From Streptomyces sp. Tue6028 (GTDB lineage: Bacteria > Actinomycetota > Actinomycetes > Streptomycetales > Streptomycetaceae), in contig NZ_MLCE01000035.1 of assembly GCF_002300165.1 (NCBI RefSeq), positions 62,001 through 126,000 on the forward strand: a DNA stretch of 64,000 bases, in the 5' to 3' direction. A program made the translations under genes and the position numbers. Each line of letters opens with the position of its first letter. Position 1 is the first letter of the stretch. Positions 27,143-35,908 of the stretch are shown here, in pieces. Below the pieces are notes generated by a model that ran no database searches, was not told the DNA's origin, and saw only the letters and a program-made list of their open reading frames with translations.

Positions 27143-27238
27143 GACGGCTCCGTTCGCAGATGGGCGCAGATGGTTGCCTTCACCCTAGGCACCCGAGGCC
27201 GGGCGTACGTGGTGCCGCTGTCACTACGTCTGCCGGTG

Positions 27239-28381
27239 TCACCCTGACCCGGCGGTCCCCTCCGCCGTCTCCTCCTCGGCCAGCACCCGTTGCGCCACCG
27301 CGAACGCCGAGTTGGCGGCCGGAACACCGCAGTACACGGCCGTCTGGAGCAGCACGGCGCCGATCTCCTCGGGCGTGAGTCCGTTGCGCAGCGCCGCGCG
27401 GACGTGCATCGCGAGCTCGTCGTAGTGGCCATGGGCCACCAACGCGGTCAGCGTGATCATGCTGCGCTCGCGGCGCGCCAGCGTGGGATCGGTCCAGATC
27501 TCACCCCACGCGTACCGGGAGATGAAGTCCTGGAAGCGGGCGGTGAAGGGGGTCTGCCGGGCCTGCGCGCGGTCCACGTGCTCGTCGCCGAGCACCTCGC
27601 GACGCACCTCCATGCCGCGCCGGGCCCCGCCCGAGAAGTGGGCGCGCAGGGCCGTCAGGACCGCCTCCGGGCACTGCGCCGGTGCCAGGTGGGACGCTCC
27701 CGGGATCTCCACGAGCGCGGCACCCGGCACCGCGTCCGCGATCTCCCGCAGATGCGCCGGCGGCGTCGCGGGGTCCTCGCGCCCGGCGATCAGCAGCGTC
27801 GGCACGGCGATGGACTCCAGCCGGTCCCGGATGTCGAAGGCGGCCAGGGCGTCACAGCAGGCGGCGTACGCCTCCGGGTCGGCGGCGCGGTGGTCGGCCA
27901 CCAGCCGGGGCACGGTGAAGCCGGGTGTGAACCACCGGGCGTCGGCGGTCGCGGCCACCGGCGCGAGACCTTCCCTGCGCACCAGTTCGGCACGTTCCTG
28001 CCACGGCTTGGAGCCGTTGAAGTGGGCGGAGGAACAGATCACCGCCAGCGAGGAGAGCCGCTCGGGATGGTGCACCGCCAGATGCAGGCCCACCGCACCG
28101 CCGAGCGACACCCCGGCGTACGCGAACCGTTCGATGCCCAGCGCATCCGCCAGTGCCAGCACCAGCGCGGCCAGCTCACCGACCGTCTGGCCGGGGTGGA
28201 CGAGTCCGGCGGGTGAACCGCCGTGCCCGGGAAGGTCCCAGCGGACCACGCGGTGGTCGACGGACAGTTCGGGCGCGACGGCGTCCCACAGGGCGTACGA
28301 CGTGCCGAGCGACGGTCCGAGGAGCAGCGCGGGAGCGGTGCCGGGGCCCTCGGCGCGGTGATTGAGGAGTGGGTCGGTCAA
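27239..28381 (-). CDS. pcaL: Fused 3-oxoadipate enol-lactonase / 4-carboxymuconolactone decarboxylase
   Basis: This is a 380-residue fusion. An N-terminal alpha/beta hydrolase (PcaD part, about 1-250, nucleophile in G-V-S-L-G-G) is joined to a C-terminal carboxymuconolactone decarboxylase (PcaC part, about 260-370). The fused enzyme carries out two successive steps of the protocatechuate branch. The start is a TTG at 28381, overlapping the pcaB stop as TTGA and preceded by TGGAG. This rare start is favoured by the overlap and by reading directly into T-D-P-L-L-N. It is the last gene of the pca operon. Confidence 0.9.
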   Translation of the reverse strand: MTDPLLNHRAEGPGTAPALLLGPSLGTSYALWDAVAPELSVDHRVVRWDLPGHGGSPAGLVHPGQTVGELAALVLALADALGIERFAYAGVSLGGAVGLHLAVHHPERLSSLAVICSSAHFNGSKPWQERAELVRREGLAPVAATADARWFTPGFTVPRLVADHRAADPEAYAACCDALAAFDIRDRLESIAVPTLLIAGREDPATPPAHLREIADAVPGAALVEIPGASHLAPAQCPEAVLTALRAHFSGGARRGMEVRREVLGDEHVDRAQARQTPFTARFQDFISRYAWGEIWTDPTLARRERSMITLTALVAHGHYDELAMHVRAALRNGLTPEEIGAVLLQTAVYCGVPAANSAFAVAQRVLAEEETAEGTAGSG

Positions 28382-29724
28382 CGTCGCTCCAGAGCACGGT
28401 CGGTCAGGGCCCCGGCGGAGCCCGTGTAACGAGTGGGGTCGGTGAGGTCGGCCAGGTCGAGGTCCCCCAGATCGGGCTCCTCGCCGAGCACCTCCACGAG
28501 GGGCCGTCCTTCGGTGACGGCGCGCCGCGCGGCCGCTGTCAGCAATTCCTTGGCGCGCGCCCGGCCGAGCACCGGGGCGAGCTCGACGGCCAGCCGCTCG
28601 GAGACGATCAACCCGTGGGTGAGGCCGAGGTGTTCACGCATGGCGTCCGCGTTCACCCGAAGCCCCTCCGCCAGGTCGACGGCCTGCTCCGCGGCGCCGC
28701 CCACGAGCCGCAGCAGATCGCGCAGCGGCTCCCATTCGGCGTGCCAGGCGCCGGCCGGCCGCTCGTCCTCCGCGACCATGGACGCGTAGAGCGTGGCGGC
28801 GAGCCCCGGCGCGCGCCGGGCCGCCGCGGCGATCAGCGTGGCCGTCACGGGGTTGGCCTTGTGCGGCATGGCGGAGGAACCGCCGCCCGAGCCCTCGGCG
28901 AGCTCCGCGATCTCGGTGCGGGAGAGGGTGAGGACGTCCGCCGCCATCTTGCCGAGGGCACCCGCGGTGAACGCCAGGGCTCCGGCGAGGTCGGCGACCG
29001 GTGTCCGCAGGGTGTGCCAGGGCAACGCCGGTTCGGCGAGCCCGAGTTCACGTGCGTACGCGGCCACCAGGGCCTGCGGGTCCTCGGCGCCGAAGGCGGT
29101 GAGGGCGGCCAGGGTGCCGGCGGCTCCGCCCAGTTGGGCGGGCAGCCGGACGCCGGCGAGGCGGTCCCGTGCGTCCAGCAGCAGGGACCGCCACCCCGCC
29201 GCCTTCAGGCCGAAGGTCGTCGGCACGGCGTGCTGGGTCAGCGTCCGCCCGGGCAGCACCGTGTCCCGGTGGGTCGCGGCGAGCCGGCCCAGAGCCGTCG
29301 CCGCGCGCTCCAGGTCCGCCACGGTCAGGTCCCGGGTGCGCCGGGCGACCAGCATCAGCGCCGAGTCCAGGATGTCCTGGCTGGTCGCGCCACGGTGGAC
29401 GTACGGCCCGTGCTCCTCGCCGACCGCGGCGGTCAGCCGCGCGAGCAGCGGGATCACCGGGTTGCCGCCGTCCCGGGCCGCCCGGGCGACGGCCCGGGCG
29501 TCGAGGTCGTCGGCGCGGACCGCGGACACCGCCGTCCCGGCGGCGTCGGGAACCGCCCCGGAATCCGCCCAGGCCCGCGTCAGCGCGGCCTCCGCGTCCA
29601 GCAGTGCCTGGAGCACGGCGCTGTCCGACGTCGCGGACGACGCGGGGGAGTCCGCCCGGCCGGGGGCGAGCAGCGCCCCGGGGTCGCCGGGGGGCACCTC
29701 CCGCCCGTCGGGTGAGCCGGTCAC
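28378..29724 (-). CDS. pcaB: 3-carboxy-cis,cis-muconate cycloisomerase
   Basis: This is a 448-residue member of the fumarase/aspartase superfamily. The signature loop reads G-S-S-A-M-P-H-K-x-N-P, and earlier motifs include H-R-G-A-T-S-Q-D and T-L-x-Q-H-A. It lactonises the ring-opened product of PcaGH. The GTG start at 29724 overlaps the pcaG stop by 4 nt. Confidence 0.92.
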   Translation of the reverse strand: MTGSPDGREVPPGDPGALLAPGRADSPASSATSDSAVLQALLDAEAALTRAWADSGAVPDAAGTAVSAVRADDLDARAVARAARDGGNPVIPLLARLTAAVGEEHGPYVHRGATSQDILDSALMLVARRTRDLTVADLERAATALGRLAATHRDTVLPGRTLTQHAVPTTFGLKAAGWRSLLLDARDRLAGVRLPAQLGGAAGTLAALTAFGAEDPQALVAAYARELGLAEPALPWHTLRTPVADLAGALAFTAGALGKMAADVLTLSRTEIAELAEGSGGGSSAMPHKANPVTATLIAAAARRAPGLAATLYASMVAEDERPAGAWHAEWEPLRDLLRLVGGAAEQAVDLAEGLRVNADAMREHLGLTHGLIVSERLAVELAPVLGRARAKELLTAAARRAVTEGRPLVEVLGEEPDLGDLDLADLTDPTRYTGSAGALTDRALERR

Positions 29725-30284
29725 CGGAACTCCAGGAAGACCGTCTCGCCCTCGCCCTGCAGGCGGATGTCGAAACGGTACGTGCGGTGCGTGCCCTCGG
29801 TGGCGAGCAGCGTGGCGCGCCGGACCCGCGGCAGCGAGTCGAGCAGCGGGTCGGCGCCGTCGGCGAGGTAGGCCCGGGTGAACAGGTGGTGCACCAGACC
29901 GCGCGCGAACACGCACACGCTGATGTACGGCAGTCCGCTGTTCCCGGGCGGCAGCGTGCGCAGCGCGTAGTGCCCGTCGGCGTCCGTGGCGACCCGGCCG
30001 AAGCCCGTGAAGTCGGTGCCGTTGCGGCCCAGGAAGCCGCCGGTCGAAGGGTCGCGGCGCATCGAGCCCGCGGCACCGTCGAGGGAACCGTCGGGGGCGG
30101 CCTGCCAGAAGTCCAGGAGGGCGTCGGGAATCGGCTCGCCCGCGCCGTCGAACACGTATCCGTGCAGGGTGATCGTGTCCGGGTGGCCCGGGGGCGCCAC
30201 CTCCCCGCCGCCGGGGAAGGGCAGGGCGTGGCCGTAGAAGGGGCCGATGGTGTGGGACGGGGTGGGGAGCAACCGCTCGGTCAT
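29721..30284 (-). CDS. pcaG: Protocatechuate 3,4-dioxygenase alpha subunit
   Basis: This is a 187-residue intradiol dioxygenase subunit with T-I-G-P-F-Y-G near the start and the conserved beta-sandwich. It lacks the full Tyr/His iron set carried by the beta subunit, as expected for PcaG. It follows pcaH after 2 bases. Together they cleave protocatechuate to 3-carboxy-cis,cis-muconate. Confidence 0.92.
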   Translation of the reverse strand: MTERLLPTPSHTIGPFYGHALPFPGGGEVAPPGHPDTITLHGYVFDGAGEPIPDALLDFWQAAPDGSLDGAAGSMRRDPSTGGFLGRNGTDFTGFGRVATDADGHYALRTLPPGNSGLPYISVCVFARGLVHHLFTRAYLADGADPLLDSLPRVRRATLLATEGTHRTYRFDIRLQGEGETVFLEFR

Positions 30285-30286
30285 GC

Positions 30287-31057
30287 TCAACGGCCTTCCT
30301 CGATCCAGGTGGCGGAGGGACCGTCGAGGACGATGTCCCATGCGTAGCCGAGCGAGAACTCGGGCTGGGAGAGAGCGTGGTCGTAGCGGGCGACCAGACG
30401 GTCGCGGGCCGCCCTGTCGGTCACGGACCGAAGGATCGGGTCGTAGGGGAACAGCGGGTCGCTCGGGAAGTACATCTGGGTCACGAGCCGCTGGGTGAAC
30501 GCCGTGCCGAAGACCGAGAAGTGGATGTGCGCGGGCCGCCACGCGTTGGTGTGGTTGCCCCACGGATACGGGCCCGGCTTGATGGTCGTGAAGCTGTAGC
30601 GGCCCTGGTCGTCCGTCAGGGTCCGGCCCACGCCGGTGAAGTTCGGGTCCAGCGGCGCCGGGTGCTGTTCGCGCAGATGGGCGTAGCGGCCGGCCGCGTT
30701 GGCCTGCCAGATCTCCACGAGCTGGCCGCGCACCGGACGTCCCTCGCGGTCGAGCAGCCGGCCCGACACGGTCATGCGCTCGCCGATCGGCTCGCCGCGG
30801 TGCCGGCGCGTCAGGTCGTTGTCGATCTCGGTGATGTCGGTGACGCCGAAGACCGGGCCGGACAGTTCGACCGTCTCGGGGTCGCCGCCGTTGACGGCGA
30901 CCAGGGGCTGCTTGGGGTGGCGCAGCACGGAACTGCGGTACGGGGGGTAGTCGCGCACCGGATGGTGGCGTACCGGGGCGCCGCCGGCGACCGCCTTGTC
31001 GTAGACGTCCTGGAGATCCTTGATCTCGACGTCGATGTCCGACTGAGTGAGAGCCAT
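30287..31057 (-). CDS. pcaH: Protocatechuate 3,4-dioxygenase beta subunit
   Basis: This is a 256-residue catalytic subunit. The iron ligands appear as a Tyr in G-R-Y-A-H and the cluster Y-P-W-G-N-H ... R-P-A-H-I-H-F-S. An AGGAAG site precedes ATG 31057. The gene follows the shortened pcaF by 10 bases, in the usual streptomycete order. Confidence 0.93.
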   Translation of the reverse strand: MALTQSDIDVEIKDLQDVYDKAVAGGAPVRHHPVRDYPPYRSSVLRHPKQPLVAVNGGDPETVELSGPVFGVTDITEIDNDLTRRHRGEPIGERMTVSGRLLDREGRPVRGQLVEIWQANAAGRYAHLREQHPAPLDPNFTGVGRTLTDDQGRYSFTTIKPGPYPWGNHTNAWRPAHIHFSVFGTAFTQRLVTQMYFPSDPLFPYDPILRSVTDRAARDRLVARYDHALSQPEFSLGYAWDIVLDGPSATWIEEGR

Positions 31058-31067
31058 GGTCGACTTC

Positions 31068-31310
31068 CTATCGTTCCAGGACGAGGGCGAGGCCCTGGCC
31101 CACGCCGATGCAGAGGGTGGCGACGCCCGTTCCGCCGTTCGCGTTGCCGAAGTACACGTCCTCGATCCGCGCCGGATCCAATCGAGGTGTGCGGATGAGG
31201 AGTTTGCGGATGGCGTGCGCGGCCAGGTCGTCGGGGCGCACCGGCGCCAGCGAGCCGTTGTAGCGCCCGATCGGGGTGCGTACCGCGTCGACGATGTAGA
31301 CGTCCCTCAC
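31068..31310 (-). pseudogene. pcaF: Beta-ketoadipyl-CoA thiolase remnant with a large in-frame internal deletion
   Basis: This 80-codon frame starts at GTG 31310, overlapping the pcaJ stop by 4 nt. The first 58 or so residues are a normal thiolase N-terminus (V-D-A-V-R-T-P-I-G ... E-D-V-Y-F-G-N-A-N). The next residues are the extreme thiolase C-terminus (L-C-I-G-V-G-Q-G-L). A full thiolase has about 400 residues, so about 320 codons are missing. The nucleophilic Cys (N-R-L-C-G-S-G region) and the catalytic His are lost, while the C-terminal Cys remains. It cannot be an active thiolase. The frame and the downstream overlaps are kept, so the operon should not be polar. Confidence 0.88.
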
Positions 31311-31978
31311 GACGTGACCTCCTTGCTGTGGTGCGTGGTGAGTTCGCCCGCGACGCGCACATCGGCGTCGGTCCTGGCGAGGATCTCCTGCACGGTGACG
31401 CCGGGCGCGGTCTCGACGAGGACGAGTCCGTCGGCGGTGACGTCCAGGACACCGAGGTCGGTGACGATCCGGTCGACACAGGCCTTGCCGGTCAGCGGCA
31501 GGGCGCACTCGCGGAGGATCTTCGGGGAGCCGTCCTTGGCGGTGTGCGTCATCACGACGATGACGGTGCGGGCGCCGTGGACGAGGTCCATCGCGCCGCC
31601 GATCCCGGTGATCATCCTGCCGGGGACGGCCCAGTTGGCGAGGTCGCCGTGCGCGGAGACCTGCATGGCGCCGAGGACCGCCACGTCGATGTGCCCGCCG
31701 CGGATCATGGAGAACGACAGCGCGGAGTCGAAGTAGGAGGCGCCGGGCAGAACGGTGACCGTCTCCTTGCCCGCGTTGATCAGGTCCGGGTCGACCTGGT
31801 CCTCGGTGGGGTAGGGCCCGGTGCCCAGGATGCCGTTCTCCGACTCCAGGATCACTTCCACGCCGGCCGGCAGGTGGTTGGGGATCAGGGTCGGCAGTCC
31901 GATGCCGAGGTTGACGTACTGGCCGTCGCGCAGCTCGCGGGCGGCGCGGGCCGCCATCTCCTCACGTGTCCAGGCCAT
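31307..31978 (-). CDS. pcaJ: 3-oxoadipate CoA-transferase beta subunit
   Basis: This is a 223-residue class I CoA-transferase beta subunit. The active-site glutamate lies in S-E-N-G (E47), preceded by G-I-G-L-P-T. It uses succinyl-CoA to activate beta-ketoadipate together with PcaI. Its ATG shares one base with the pcaI stop (TGATG). Confidence 0.92.
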   Translation of the reverse strand: MAWTREEMAARAARELRDGQYVNLGIGLPTLIPNHLPAGVEVILESENGILGTGPYPTEDQVDPDLINAGKETVTVLPGASYFDSALSFSMIRGGHIDVAVLGAMQVSAHGDLANWAVPGRMITGIGGAMDLVHGARTVIVVMTHTAKDGSPKILRECALPLTGKACVDRIVTDLGVLDVTADGLVLVETAPGVTVQEILARTDADVRVAGELTTHHSKEVTS

Positions 31979-32760
31979 CAGCGGTTCACCGTTTTGTCCG
32001 TCGCGGGCGTCGTGACCGTCCGCTGCTCGATCTTCTTGTCCGCGGCCTGTTCGGGGGTCAGCGCCACGACCCGCTGGACGAAGATGCCGGGCAGGTGCAC
32101 CGCGTCGGGGTCGATGACGCCGGGCTCGACCAGCTCCTCGACCTCGGCGACGGTGACCCGGCCGGCCATCGCGGCCAGCGGGTTGAAGTTGCGGGACGAC
32201 TTGTTGAAGACGAGGTTGCCGTGCCGGTCGCCCCGCGCGGCTCGGACCAGGGCGAAGTCGGTGCGGATGCCGTGCTCCAGCACGTACTCGGTCCCGTCGA
32301 ACTCCCGGACCTCCTTGGGCGGGGAGGCCAGTGCCACACCACCCTGGCCGTCGTAGCGCCAGGGCAGTCCGCCCTCGGCGACCTGCGTGCCGACCCCGGC
32401 GGGGGTGTAGAAGGCGGGGATCCCGGCGCCGCCCGCGCGCAGCCGCTCGGCGAGCGTGCCCTGCGGGATCATCTCGACCTCCAGCTCGCCGCCCAGGTAC
32501 TGGCGGGCGAACTCCTTGTTCGCGCCGATGTAGGAGCCGGTCACCCGCGCGATCCGTCCCGCGGCGAGCAGGACCGCGAGGCCCGATTCCATCGCACCGC
32601 AGTTGTTGGAGACCACGCCGAGGCCGCCCACGCCGCGCTCGTACAGCGCCTCGATCAGCACGTTCGGCACACCGCTCAGGCCGAAGCCGCCGACCGCGAG
32701 TGTCGCGCCGTCCGGCACATCGGCCACCGCCTCCGCGGCCGTGGCGACCACCTTGTCCAT
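31978..32760 (-). CDS. pcaI: 3-oxoadipate CoA-transferase alpha subunit
   Basis: This is a 260-residue class I CoA-transferase alpha subunit with the glycine-rich G-G-F-G-L-S-G-V-P near the start and N-N-C-G. It is the first gene of the operon pcaI-J-F-H-G-B-L, the order known for Streptomyces coelicolor. Transcription runs away from pcaV. Confidence 0.92.
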   Translation of the reverse strand: MDKVVATAAEAVADVPDGATLAVGGFGLSGVPNVLIEALYERGVGGLGVVSNNCGAMESGLAVLLAAGRIARVTGSYIGANKEFARQYLGGELEVEMIPQGTLAERLRAGGAGIPAFYTPAGVGTQVAEGGLPWRYDGQGGVALASPPKEVREFDGTEYVLEHGIRTDFALVRAARGDRHGNLVFNKSSRNFNPLAAMAGRVTVAEVEELVEPGVIDPDAVHLPGIFVQRVVALTPEQAADKKIEQRTVTTPATDKTVNR

Positions 32761-33008
32761 GCGTGAAGCCTCATCTCTCCCGAGTGTCCAGCGCCCGAGT
32801 TAGTCAGGGCACTGATTATTTCTTCGAGGTCTCGAACACGCTGCCACCCGGGCCTAGGTCCGTCAAGACCCCGCTGAAACGCGCGGGTGAGGGTCTCGCC
32901 GCTGAGCGAGACAGGTGTCGGGGTCTCCGGGTATTGTTCAGTGCACCAACGAATGTCGATCCTGGTATGGCGCGGTCGATCGCGCGTACGCGGAGCTGAG
33001 GAGCGCAC
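32761..33008. promoter_or_regulatory. Divergent pcaI/pcaV promoter region with candidate PcaV sites
   Basis: The 248-base gap must hold both promoters. The heptamer TCAGTGC occurs twice in opposite orientations, as GCACTGA at 32809-32815 (within TCAG-N4-CTGA) near pcaI, and at 32938-32944 (within GTTCAGTGCACC) near pcaV. Their placement suits binding by PcaV, the MarR-type repressor released by protocatechuate. The exact operator cannot be fixed by eye. Confidence 0.5.
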
Positions 33009-33473
33009 ATGGCCGCGGTGGATCTCTCCACCCACCCCGGGCACCTGGCCCGGCGTCTGCAGCAGGCGCACTACCTGCTGTGGAACACGATGGTCTCCGA
33101 GGAGATCACCTCGCCGCAGTTCGCCGTGCTGAACGCGCTCGTCGCGGAGCCCGGCCTGGACCAGCGCACGGTGGGGGAGCGGGTGGGGCTCGACCGGTCC
33201 ACCATCGCCGAGGTCATCAGCCGGCTCGGCCGGCGCGGGCTGCTCGACAAGGTGCGCGATCCGCAGGACGGCCGCCGCTTCCTGCTGCGCCTCACGGACG
33301 AGGGGATGCGTACCCACCGCAAGCTGACCGTCCGCACCGCGCGCATGAACCAGGTCTTCCTGGCACCGCTCTCCGCCGAGGAGCAGACCGTGTTCTTCGA
33401 CCTCATCCAGCGGGTCTCGGACGCCGCGGAGGGGCTCCGCAACCCCTCGGAGCCCCTCGCCGCACAGGGCTGA
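33009..33473 (+). CDS. pcaV: MarR-family repressor of the pca operon
   Basis: This is a 154-residue MarR protein with the winged-helix stretch Q-R-T-V-G-E-R-V-G-L-D-R-S-T-I-A-E-V-I and the D-x-R-D-G-R-R-type wing (D-P-Q-D-G-R-R). The N-terminus H-P-G-H-L-A-R-R places an Arg at position 15, the residue known to contact protocatechuate in S. coelicolor PcaV. GAGGAG precedes ATG 33009. Its divergent position next to pcaI supports the assignment. Confidence 0.9.
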   Translation: MAAVDLSTHPGHLARRLQQAHYLLWNTMVSEEITSPQFAVLNALVAEPGLDQRTVGERVGLDRSTIAEVISRLGRRGLLDKVRDPQDGRRFLLRLTDEGMRTHRKLTVRTARMNQVFLAPLSAEEQTVFFDLIQRVSDAAEGLRNPSEPLAAQG

Positions 33474-33482
33474 CACCGTCGC

Positions 33483-33499
33483 CGGGGCCCTGCGCCCCG
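33483..33499. terminator. Weak hairpin between convergent genes
   Basis: CGGGGC and GCCCCG are separated by 5 bases between the pcaV stop and the DUF3048 gene stop. The stem is only 6 bp, so a terminator role is tentative. Confidence 0.4.
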
Positions 33500-33504
33500 C
33501 CCGT

Positions 33505-34515
33505 TCACGCCTTCGCGAACACCACCCAGACCTGGCCCCGGGCGAAGTTCATCGGCGTACCGTCCTTCGTGGTGAACTCCGTACCGTCCTCCGCGTCGGG
33601 GCGCGACCAGTTCACGTCGTAGGCCCGGCCGTCGCGCAGCACCTTCGCCGTGCCCGAGCCCACCGTCTCCGTGTACGGGGTGTTGTTGCCGAGGAAGTCG
33701 TGGAACTGGGACTTGCGCACCTTCACGTACTGCACGACCACGGTCGCGGGCGCGACCGTCCTGCCCTCGGCGGTCACGGTCGGCGTCCCGTCCATGTCCA
33801 CCAGCCAGCGCTTCCTGCTGTCGGACCAGGTGAAGGTGAACCGGGCCGCGGGGTAGCGCACGGTGCGCGAGTTCTCCTTGGTGCCGCCCTCGGGTGCCGC
33901 GCCGAAATGGAAACCCGTGGTGAGCGCGTCGCCGCCCGGTGCCGATTCCACCAGCCGCTCCGGGCGCAGGTACAGGTTGTGCGGCACCGGTCTGTCCGCC
34001 GCCCGGTAGTACGCGCCGGGCGTGGTGTCCGCGGACTGCGCGTGCAACGGCGCCTTGTCGATCAGCGGCAGCAGCTTGTGCTGGGCCCCGGAGAAGGCGA
34101 GCGTCGGCTCGTCGAACTGGCCCAGCAGCTCCAGATCCGATTCGCGTGCGCTGCGGACCGGTCCGACGGCCTTCGGCAGCGTGCTCGCGAAGACCGCCAT
34201 GAGCCGGCTCAGACCGCCCTCGACCTGCTCCGCGTACACCACGTCGGCCGCGTCGAGGCCGGTCGCGGGCCGGGCAGCACGCACGTTGTCGATCTTCACG
34301 GCGAGCACCGGCCCGGCGCTCTTCGGAACCTCGGGGCTCGGGCTCGCGGTGGGGCTGGGGATCGGGCTCGGCGTCGGGGCGCGCCCGTCGTCGAGGGCGC
34401 TCCCGCTGCGCGCGTGGCCGCCCCCGGTGCAGCCCGTCAGCAAGGAGCTCGTCACCGCCGCGGCCAGCAGTGCCGCCGTCATCGCGCCGCGCCGCAGCGG
34501 CGCCGTCTGTCCCAT
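33505..34515 (-). CDS. DUF3048-domain lipoprotein (YerB-like)
   Basis: This is a secreted protein of about 336 residues. The signal ends at lipobox L-T-G-C, and a Pro/Ser linker (T-P-S-P-I-P-S-P type) of about 30 residues follows. The DUF3048 core has V-K-I-D-N-V-R-A-A-R-P-A-T-G-L, V-G-P-V-R-S-A-R and the C-terminal DUF3048_C segment. Its biochemical role is unknown. ATG 34515 is chosen over GTG 34521 with little to separate them. Confidence 0.82.
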   Translation of the reverse strand: MGQTAPLRRGAMTAALLAAAVTSSLLTGCTGGGHARSGSALDDGRAPTPSPIPSPTASPSPEVPKSAGPVLAVKIDNVRAARPATGLDAADVVYAEQVEGGLSRLMAVFASTLPKAVGPVRSARESDLELLGQFDEPTLAFSGAQHKLLPLIDKAPLHAQSADTTPGAYYRAADRPVPHNLYLRPERLVESAPGGDALTTGFHFGAAPEGGTKENSRTVRYPAARFTFTWSDSRKRWLVDMDGTPTVTAEGRTVAPATVVVQYVKVRKSQFHDFLGNNTPYTETVGSGTAKVLRDGRAYDVNWSRPDAEDGTEFTTKDGTPMNFARGQVWVVFAKA

Positions 34516-34763
34516 GCCCACCGTGCCACCCAGTCTTGTGTCATCGATTGTGCGTTCATACGTTCATCGATGGCCATACCCGATCGATTCTGATTCTGCG
34601 CGTTAAATCAGCTGATCGGCTCAGCGAAGCGGGAGAAAAGGCGAGAGAGAGGGGCGCGTGGAGCGTGCCGCGGGTCGGTGAGCGGACGGAGTCAGGGATT
34701 CCGGGGGCTTGTCGGTGGGGCGCGCGGTTCCCGGATTCCGCGGCTCGGGCCGGCGGTCCGAGG

Positions 34764-35834
34764 TCAGTCCTGCGGCCCGAAGATCTCCGCCAGGTCGTAG
34801 CCCACCGGCTCCTCCAGCTGGCCGTAGGTGCAGCTCTCGGCGGTCCGGTCGGGGCGCCAGCGGCGGAAGCGGGCCGTGTGCCGGAAGCGCACGCCGTTCT
34901 CCATGTGGTCGTACGCCACCTCGGCCACCCGCTCCGGCCGCACCGGCACCCAGGACAGGTCCTTCTTCCCCGACCACCGGCTCGGCGCGCCCGGCAGCCG
35001 GGCCGTCTCGTGCGCCGCCTCGTCCGTCCAGGCCGCCCACGGGTGCTCCCCGGCGTCCGCCATCCGCAGCGGCTCCAACTCCTCGACCAGCTCCGCGCGC
35101 CGCTTCATCGAGAACGCCGCGCTCACCCCCACGTGCTGGAGAGTGCCCGCGTCGTCGTACAGACCGAGCAGCAGCGACCCGACCACCGGGCCGCTCTTGT
35201 GGAAGCGGTAACCGGCGACCACGACGTCCGCCGTCCGCTCGTGCTTGATCTTGAACATGGCACGCTCGTCCATCCGGTACGGCAGCGTGAGCGGCTTGGC
35301 GACCACACCGTCGAGCCCCGCACCCTCGTACTGCTCGAACCAACGCTGCGCGACCTCGCTGTCCGTGGTCGCCGGGGCCACGTGCACCGGGGCCGTCACC
35401 CCGGACAGCGCCCTCACCAGCAGGGCCCGACGGTCGCTCAGCGGGACGTCGAGCAGCGACTCGTCGGCCAGGGCCAGCAGATCGAAGGCCACGAAGGACG
35501 CGGGCGTCTTCTCCGCCAGCATGCGCACGCGTGAGTCGGCCGGGTGGATGCGTTCCGTGAGCGCGTCGAAGTCGAGCCTCCCGTCCCGGGCGATCACGAT
35601 CTCGCCGTCCATCACACAGCGCTCCGGCAACCGCTCCCGCAACGCGGCCACCAGCTCGGGGAAGTACCTGGTCAGCGTCTTGCCGGTACGGCTGCCGAGT
35701 TCGACCTCCGCACCGTCGCGGAACACGATCGCCCGGAACCCGTCCCACTTCGCCTCGTAGTGCATGCCGGGCGGGATCTTCGCCACGGACTTGGCGAGCA
35801 TCGGCTTCACGGGCGGCATCACCGGCAGATCCAT
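34764..35834 (-). CDS. ligC: ATP-dependent DNA ligase, LigC type
   Basis: This is a 356-residue ligase with the adenylation lysine in E-A-K-W-D-G-F-R (K29), D-G-E-I-V downstream, and motif V near G-V-V-A-K-P. An OB-fold C-terminus (about 215-350) follows. It lacks the polymerase and nuclease modules of LigD. It is divergent from a PolDom gene across only 74 bases, the arrangement known from actinobacterial LigC/PolD pairs in gap repair and NHEJ-like repair. Confidence 0.9.
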   Translation of the reverse strand: MDLPVMPPVKPMLAKSVAKIPPGMHYEAKWDGFRAIVFRDGAEVELGSRTGKTLTRYFPELVAALRERLPERCVMDGEIVIARDGRLDFDALTERIHPADSRVRMLAEKTPASFVAFDLLALADESLLDVPLSDRRALLVRALSGVTAPVHVAPATTDSEVAQRWFEQYEGAGLDGVVAKPLTLPYRMDERAMFKIKHERTADVVVAGYRFHKSGPVVGSLLLGLYDDAGTLQHVGVSAAFSMKRRAELVEELEPLRMADAGEHPWAAWTDEAAHETARLPGAPSRWSGKKDLSWVPVRPERVAEVAYDHMENGVRFRHTARFRRWRPDRTAESCTYGQLEEPVGYDLAEIFGPQD

Positions 35835-35908
35835 GCTCCGATTCTGCGCGGTGCCGGGGCCCTTCGCCCGGTGTGCGAGCCGTGCGCCCTACGCCTACCG
35901 TGGCTCGC

